A DNA stretch of 64,000 nucleotides, from the NCBI RefSeq assembly GCF_013155125.1, contig NZ_CP053564.1, positions 5,401,501-5,465,500 on the forward strand, read 5' to 3'. Numbering within the stretch: the first letter of the stretch is position 1; every line of letters starts with the position of its first letter. Below are positions 59,882 to 64,000 of the stretch, one piece after another. The translations under genes and the position numbers were made by a program. The notes under the pieces are model-generated. The model saw only the letters and a list, made by a program, of their open reading frames with translations, searched no databases and was not told the DNA's origin. This DNA comes from Pseudonocardia broussonetiae (GTDB lineage: Bacteria; Actinomycetota; Actinomycetes; Mycobacteriales; Pseudonocardiaceae).

Positions 59882-60425
59882 GGGCGGGGTCACCTTCCTC
59901 GACCGGGAGAACGTCGACACCGACCAGATCGTGCCGGCCCGCTTCCTCCAGCGCGTCGAGCGCGCCGGGTACGGGGAGTGCCTGCTCTACGACTGGCGCA
60001 AGAACGGCGAGATCGACCTGCAGCCGAACCCGGTGCTGGTCACCGGGGAGAACTTCGGCTGCGGCTCCTCCCGCGAGCACGCGGCCTGGGCGATCGAGGA
60101 CTTCGGCTTCCGCGTGGTCATCGCGCCCTCCTTCGGCGACATCTTCGCCGGGAACGCCGCCAAGGTCGGGCTCCTGCCGATCCGCCTGCAGCGGGAGGCC
60201 TGCCGGAGCATCGTCGTGGCGGGGACGGTCTCGGTCGACCTGCCCGGGCAGGTCGTGCGGGCCGGTGGCCGGGAGTGGGCGTTCGACATCGACGCCGACA
60301 CCAAGTACCGCCTGACCCACGGGCTCGACGACATCGCGATCACCGTCGCGGAGAGCAGCGCGGCGATCGACGCGTTCGAGACCGCGCACGACCTCCTGCC
60401 GAGGCCGGTCACCACGCAGCTCTGA
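59859..60425 (+). CDS. LeuD-like small subunit of an aconitase-family hydro-lyase
   Basis: A 188-residue swivel-domain subunit: [15 protein letters not shown] near the N-terminus, [21 protein letters not shown] in the active site and the [17 protein letters not shown] loop. That substrate loop differs from leucine-pathway LeuD (commonly F..NA.knGllp) only mildly, so substrate cannot be read from it. GGAG lies before ATG 59859. Partner of the preceding large subunit. Confidence 0.92.
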   Translation: MQPLTVVEGGVTFLDRENVDTDQIVPARFLQRVERAGYGECLLYDWRKNGEIDLQPNPVLVTGENFGCGSSREHAAWAIEDFGFRVVIAPSFGDIFAGNAAKVGLLPIRLQREACRSIVVAGTVSVDLPGQVVRAGGREWAFDIDADTKYRLTHGLDDIAITVAESSAAIDAFETAHDLLPRPVTTQL

Positions 60426-60437
60426 CGCCCGTCAGGT

Positions 60438-60462
60438 CCGTCCCCGCCCCGGGCGGGGACGG
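60438..60462. terminator. Hairpin between leuD-like gene and iclR-2
   Basis: CCGTCCCCGC (60438-60447) pairs with GCGGGGACGG (60453-60462) with a five-base loop, between convergent stops. An outer TGACGC/GCGTCA pair (60423-60428, 60473-60478) contains both stop codons. Confidence 0.65.
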
Positions 60463-60475
60463 GCCCCGTCCCGCG

Positions 60476-61273
60476 TCAGCCGCTCCCGATCGCGGCGTCC
60501 GCCTGCGGGAGGTGTCCGAGCCGCGCCGACAGCACGGCGGCGCTCCGGCGGGTGGCGTCGACGAAACGGGGCTCGCTCGTCGCGTCGAGCCGGAAGCTCG
60601 GTACCGAGACCGACATCGTGCCGACCAGGCGGCCCTCGCGGCCGAGGACGGGGGCCGAGATGGAGCTCAGTCCCTGCTCCCGCTCGTCCCGGGCGACGGC
60701 CGCACCGGCCCGACGAACGCCGGCCAGCCGCTCCTCGAGCTCCGCCCGGTCGGTGATCGTCGACGGGGTCAGGGCGGTCAACCCCGCACGCAGGGCCGCG
60801 TCCAGGGCGGCGGGGTCGAAGGCCATGAACACCTTGCCCGAGGCCCCGGCGTGCATGGGCATGAGTCCGCCGACCCGCGTGCGGCACACGATCGAGCGCA
60901 GGGACTCCGCCGTGGCGACGGTGATGCGCTGGGCCCCGTTGCGGACCTGCAGGGACGCCGTCTCCTCGGTCTCGTCCCGCAGCTCGTCCAGCAGCGGGGC
61001 CCCCATGCTGATCAGGTCCGACCCGGCGGACGCCGAGGCCGACCAGGCCAGGACCCGCAGGCCGGCCCGGTAGGAGTCGCCCTCGCGCTCGAGGAGGTTC
61101 TCGGCGACGAGGGACTGCAGCAGCCGGGTGGTCGTGGTCGGCGGCAGACCCGAGCGGCGCTTGACCTCCCCGATGTGCAGGACCGGGGTGTCCACGGTGA
61201 AGCAGTCCATCACCGCCGCGGCCTTGGCCAGGACCTGCACGGGCGAGCTGGAGAAATCCTGTGACCGCGACAT
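60476..61273 (-). CDS. IclR-family transcriptional regulator (paralogue 2)
   Basis: A 265-residue paralogue of the regulator at 56774-57592, with identical stretches such as LPPTTTTRLLQ, LVAENLLEREGDSYRAGLRV and AGASGKVFMAFDPAALDAAL (given separately). It diverges from the HbpS/LLM/SDR operon. Box 2 lies 24 bases before its ATG 61273 and box 3 lies further upstream, so autoregulation plus control of the divergent operon is likely. Differences concentrate in the N-terminus and last 50 residues. Confidence 0.92.
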   Translation of the reverse strand: MSRSQDFSSSPVQVLAKAAAVMDCFTVDTPVLHIGEVKRRSGLPPTTTTRLLQSLVAENLLEREGDSYRAGLRVLAWSASASAGSDLISMGAPLLDELRDETEETASLQVRNGAQRITVATAESLRSIVCRTRVGGLMPMHAGASGKVFMAFDPAALDAALRAGLTALTPSTITDRAELEERLAGVRRAGAAVARDEREQGLSSISAPVLGREGRLVGTMSVSVPSFRLDATSEPRFVDATRRSAAVLSARLGHLPQADAAIGSG

Positions 61274-61297
61274 GCTTCCCCTCGACCTCTCCGCATC

Positions 61298-61314
61298 GTG
61301 GTTCCTCGGACCAC
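61298..61314. promoter_or_regulatory. IclR-type box 2
   Basis: GTGGTTCCTCGGACCAC, 24 bases before the iclR-2 start codon. Same GTGG-N9-CCAC form as boxes 1 and 3. Confidence 0.7.
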
Positions 61315-61380
61315 CCTAGCGGATCTCCGCAGGTCGGCTCATTGACAACCCTCCATCGCGCTGGCATCGTTCGACTGCAC

Positions 61381-61399
61381 AGTGGTTCTGAGAACCACT
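61381..61399. promoter_or_regulatory. IclR-type box 3 (perfect palindrome)
   Basis: AGTGGTTCTGAGAACCACT is a perfect 19-bp palindrome about a central G, 135 bases before the HbpS-like start. A further GTGGTT half-site follows at 61402. The 17-bp core differs from box 1 at only two positions (TT/AT and TGA/TCA). Confidence 0.8.
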
Positions 61400-61534
61400 A
61401 CGTGGTTGGAACTCCGGCCGCTCCTGCCGACGCCCCGTCCTCACCGGGTGTCCCCGTCTCCGGCCCGGCGCGGCGATCCCGCGCCCGGTACCGGCTCCGC
61501 ACCGAGCAGACCCGAAGAGAAGAGAGGTACCCGC

Positions 61535-61978
61535 ATGTCCGCACCCACCCAGAACCTCACCCGCGGTGTCGTGACGCTGTCGCACGACGGAGCCGAGAAG
61601 CTGATCGGCGCGACGGTCGCGGCCGCGCGGGAGGCGGGCCTGCCGGTGTCGGTCGCGGTGCACGACTCCGCGGCGAACCTGCTGGCGTTCCTCCGCATGG
61701 ACGGCGCACCGGAGCTGACGATCGGCATCGCGCAGGACAAGTCGTACACCGCGGCCGCGTTCGGGGCGCCGACCCACCAGCTGCACGAGGTCATCAAGGA
61801 CGACGAGCCACTGCGCCTCGGTTTCGTGCACACGCCCCGCGTCGTCACGTTCGGCGGCGGGTTCCCGCTGGTCTCCGAGGGCCTGCTCGTCGGCGGCATC
61901 GGTGTCAGCGGCGGCCACTACTCGCAGGACGTGGCCGTCGTCGAGGCCGCGCTGAAGGCCACCGGCTTCACCGCCTGA
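61535..61978 (+). CDS. HbpS/GlcG-family (DUF336) haem-binding-like protein
   Basis: A 147-residue DUF336 protein: AEKLIGATVAAAREAGLPVSVAVHDSAANLLAFLRMDGA, DKSYTAAAFGAPTH, VVTFGGGFPLVSEGLLVGGIGVSGGHYSQDVAVVEAAL (each quoted as family blocks). No signal peptide, so cytoplasmic. Members bind haem or accompany catabolic oxygenases; some may be enzymes. GAGAGGT before ATG 61535. First gene of the operon with an LLM monooxygenase and an SDR. Confidence 0.85.
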   Translation: MSAPTQNLTRGVVTLSHDGAEKLIGATVAAAREAGLPVSVAVHDSAANLLAFLRMDGAPELTIGIAQDKSYTAAAFGAPTHQLHEVIKDDEPLRLGFVHTPRVVTFGGGFPLVSEGLLVGGIGVSGGHYSQDVAVVEAALKATGFTA

Positions 61979-62018
61979 CCGGCCACCCGTTCCCGATCCG
62001 ACTCCGGAGGTCCACGCC

Positions 62019-63116
62019 ATGCCCCCGTCCACCTCTCCCCTGCTGGGCGACCAGCCGATGAAGATCGGCGTGTTCTCGCCGAACTGCAGCGGCGGGATGT
62101 CCATGACCGAAGCCCCCCGCTCCCTGGAGATCACCTGGGAGCACCAGATCGAGATCGCGCAGAAGCTGGACAGATGGGGCTTCGACGTGATCGTCCCGAT
62201 CGCCCGCTGGAAGGGGTTCGGCGGCAGCACCAACTTCAACGGCACCAGCTTCGAGACCCTGACGTGGGCGGCCGGGATCGCCCAGGCGACCGAGAACATC
62301 TCCGTCGTCGCGACCACGCACGTCTCGACGATCGACCCGGTGGTCGCGGCGAAGATGGCCGCGACCGTCGACCACATCTCCGGTGGCCGGTTCGGTCTCA
62401 ACGTCGTCATGGGGTGGTTCACGCCCGAGATGGCGATGATGCAGTGCGACCTCCTGGAGCACGACGAGCGCTACACCTACGGTGCCGAGTGGCTGGAGTT
62501 CGTCCAGCGGCTGTGGTCGAGCGACGAACCCTTCGACGTGGACGGGAAGTTCTTCCACGCCGAGGGCTGCGAGTCGCTCCCGAGCCCGGTCCAGAGCCGG
62601 CCGACGATCATCAACGCCGGCAACTCGAGGTCGGGGATGGACTACGCGGCCAAGTACGCCGACATCAACTTCTTCGTCACGCCCGACCTGGAGCAGATGG
62701 CCGGCTACACCGAGGCGGTCAAGAAGAAGGCGCGCGAGGAGTACGACCGCAACATCAGCACGATGACGTCCTCGATCGTGATCTGCCGGGACACCGAGGC
62801 CGAGGCGAAGCGGGTCTACGACGAGATCCTCGAGAAGGGCGACTGGCCCGGCGCCGAGAACCTCATGTCCATCATGGGGATGCAGGTCCAGTCCTCGTTC
62901 AGCGAGCAGATCGCCCGGTTCAAGGAACGGTTCATCGTCGGCTGGGGAACGATGCCCCTGGTGGGCACGCCCGAGCAGGTCGTGGAGGCGCTCCAGCAGG
63001 TGTCCGATACCGGGATGGAAGGGATCCTGTTCGGGTTCCTGAACTACTCGGAGGAGATCGACTACATGGGCGAGAAGATCCTCCCGCTCATGCGCGAAGC
63101 CGGACTGCGGAAGTAG
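62019..63116 (+). CDS. LLM-class flavin-dependent monooxygenase, RutA-like
   Basis: A 365-residue FMN-dependent oxygenase. MKIGVFSPNCSGG, RWKGFGGSTNFNGTSFETLTWAAGIAQATENISVVATTH, AAKMAATVDHISGGRFGLNVVMGWFTPEM, INAGNSRSGMDYAAKYADINFF and the GYTEAVKKKAREEYDRNI block track the RutA pyrimidine oxygenase/SsuD/DszA branch; quoted blocks are separate. RutA uses a flavin-N5-peroxide to open the uracil ring, so amide or ring C-N or C-S cleavage is possible here. A flavin reductase is not encoded nearby. GGAGGT before ATG 62019. Confidence 0.9.
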   Translation: MPPSTSPLLGDQPMKIGVFSPNCSGGMSMTEAPRSLEITWEHQIEIAQKLDRWGFDVIVPIARWKGFGGSTNFNGTSFETLTWAAGIAQATENISVVATTHVSTIDPVVAAKMAATVDHISGGRFGLNVVMGWFTPEMAMMQCDLLEHDERYTYGAEWLEFVQRLWSSDEPFDVDGKFFHAEGCESLPSPVQSRPTIINAGNSRSGMDYAAKYADINFFVTPDLEQMAGYTEAVKKKAREEYDRNISTMTSSIVICRDTEAEAKRVYDEILEKGDWPGAENLMSIMGMQVQSSFSEQIARFKERFIVGWGTMPLVGTPEQVVEALQQVSDTGMEGILFGFLNYSEEIDYMGEKILPLMREAGLRK

Positions 63117-63128
63117 AGGAGAACTCCG

Positions 63129-63893
63129 ATGAGCCGACTCACCGGCAAGAACGCGATCATCACCGGCGCCGCGGGGGGCATGGGACAGATCGCCTGCCGC
63201 CGCTTCTGCGAGGAGGGCGCCACGGTCCTCGGTACCGACCTCGACGAGGCGGGCGGCCGCACGCTCGAGAAGGCGCTCCAGGCCGACGGCCTGCCCTTCA
63301 CCTTCGTCACCGCCGACGTCGCGACCACGGGCGGCGTGGACCAGGTCGTCGCGGCCGCCCGGCAGGACCTCGACGGGCACGTGCACGTGCTCTACAACAA
63401 CCACGGCATCATCCTCGGCAAGCCGCTGCTCGAGACCACCGACGAGGAGTACGACCGCGTCCTCGACGTCGACCTGAAGAGCGTCTTCCGGCTGACCCGG
63501 GCGATCGCCCCGCTGATGACGAGCGGCGGGTCCATCATCAACGTGTCCTCGGCGGGCGGATCGGTCGCGATGCCGGGCATGTCGGTCTACGGCGCGGCCA
63601 AGGCGGGCGTCGCGATGTTCTCCAAGGGGGCGGCGACCGACCTCGCCCCGCTCGGCATCCGCGTCAACGCGATCTGCCCGGGCATCATCGACACGCAGAT
63701 GCCGCGGGCGTTCCTCAGCTCGCTCGGCGACGCGGCCGAGGGGACCCTGCAGGCGCTCGGGGCGTCGCACCTGGTGGACCGGCTCGGTGAGCCCGAGGAG
63801 GTCGTCCCGCTCGCGGTCTACCTGGCGAGCGACGAGTCCACGTTCATGACGGGCGCGGCGATCCCCATCGACGGCGGGTACACGACGCGGTGA
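63129..63893 (+). CDS. SDR-family oxidoreductase
   Basis: A 254-residue short-chain dehydrogenase: TGAAGGMGQIACR cofactor loop, NNHG in place of the usual NNAG, catalytic Ser in INVSSAGGSVAMPGMSVYGAAKAG with Tyr-x-x-x-Lys, ICPGIIDTQM and IPIDGGYTTR at the end. GAGGAG precedes ATG 63129. Third gene of the operon; probably oxidises the alcohol or reduces the aldehyde formed after the flavoenzyme step. Confidence 0.9.
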   Translation: MSRLTGKNAIITGAAGGMGQIACRRFCEEGATVLGTDLDEAGGRTLEKALQADGLPFTFVTADVATTGGVDQVVAAARQDLDGHVHVLYNNHGIILGKPLLETTDEEYDRVLDVDLKSVFRLTRAIAPLMTSGGSIINVSSAGGSVAMPGMSVYGAAKAGVAMFSKGAATDLAPLGIRVNAICPGIIDTQMPRAFLSSLGDAAEGTLQALGASHLVDRLGEPEEVVPLAVYLASDESTFMTGAAIPIDGGYTTR

Positions 63894-63909
63894 CGGGCCG
63901 GGGCCCGTC
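63892..63909 (+). terminator. Hairpin overlapping the SDR stop codon
   Basis: GACGGGCC (63892-63899) pairs with GGCCCGTC (63902-63909), starting inside the TGA stop. A further GACGGGCCCCC follows. The remaining 90 bases to the window edge show no supported gene. Confidence 0.5.
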
Positions 63910-64000
63910 GTGCGAGCGGACGGGCCCCCGGCCGGCTCCTGGTGCCGGCTCACCGCAGCGGCCGCGTCATCCGGCCACTCCCCCGCACTCCTCACCACGA

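Noticed and set aside
58466..60425. Leucine biosynthesis leuCD operon
   Set aside because: No leuA, leuB or other branched-chain genes around; coupling to a PEP-mutase-family lyase and catabolic neighbours argues for a different substrate, though sequence alone cannot exclude it.
61968..63998. Minus-strand open frame of 676 codons at the right end
   Set aside because: Antisense of the LLM and SDR genes with no domain signal.

Overview
The window is a very GC-rich actinobacterial chromosome segment. Its markers fit the order Pseudonocardiales, plausibly Pseudonocardia: an MptB-type mannosyltransferase, F420/DDN-type and mycothiol-type (maleylpyruvate isomerase N-terminal) proteins, DUF2795 and DUF3140 proteins, single-chain acyl-CoA carboxylase, many GTG starts and GTGA/ATGA/TGATG stop-start overlaps. 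The genus is inferred from gene content only. I see no rRNA or tRNA genes, transposase, phage gene or CRISPR array, and no gap longer than about 270 bases.

Layout. 1-10.2 kb is housekeeping and envelope: 5' part of an aldehyde dehydrogenase, CinA/PncC, PfkB kinase + SurE, a ClpC-like unfoldase, membrane proteins, MptB, DUF3140, DUF2795. 10.3-17.2 kb (minus strand) is an aromatic meta-cleavage set: cyclase-family hydrolase, FAD monooxygenase, extradiol dioxygenase, FAH-fold protein, SDR, alpha/beta hydrolase and an HpcH-type aldolase. 17.3-22.6 kb holds an SDR, an EEP-family hydrolase, a divergent acyl-CoA ligase/enoyl-CoA hydratase pair, and a TetR regulator coupled to an acidic Asp-repeat protein. 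22.7-30.3 kb has OhrR/truncated haemoglobin, an SPL-like radical SAM protein beside a 1073-residue single-chain acyl-CoA carboxylase, a MarR/EamA pair and a membrane protein. 30.4-33.1 kb is a two-component system.

33.1-46 kb is a second catabolic block. Epoxide hydrolase, CoA ligase, FMN alpha-hydroxyacid oxidase, enoyl-CoA hydratase, dihydroxyacetophenone-dioxygenase-like cupin and alcohol dehydrogenase are followed by a PucR regulator, SDR, MFS transporter, two quinone-oxidoreductase-type enzymes, a VOC protein and a SnoaL protein. Two identical-architecture palindromes (GTTGGA-N6-TCCAAC) sit in its two divergent promoters and suggest one regulon. 46-52.9 kb is mixed: DUF808, LLM enzyme, SnoaL, MDMPI, DDN-like, hydrolase/TetR, oxidoreductase, Lrp.

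53-63.9 kb is the most interesting part. It contains a 1155-residue indolepyruvate:ferredoxin-oxidoreductase-type enzyme; an operon of IclR-1, PEP-mutase/isocitrate-lyase-family lyase, LeuC-like and LeuD-like hydratase subunits; a second, closely paralogous IclR; and an operon of HbpS/GlcG-like protein, RutA-like flavin monooxygenase and SDR. A 17-bp palindrome (GTGG-N9-CCAC) precedes each of the two iclR genes and the HbpS operon, and a partial copy precedes the ferredoxin oxidoreductase. I propose a co-regulated degradation pathway that opens a substrate with the flavoenzyme and ends in hydration and retro-aldol cleavage of an alkylmalate-type acid to pyruvate.

Recurrent long inverted repeats lie directly downstream of stop codons (881-1080, 16429-16474, 28201-28276, 56539-56658). 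They look like large U-tract-free terminators or a repeat family.
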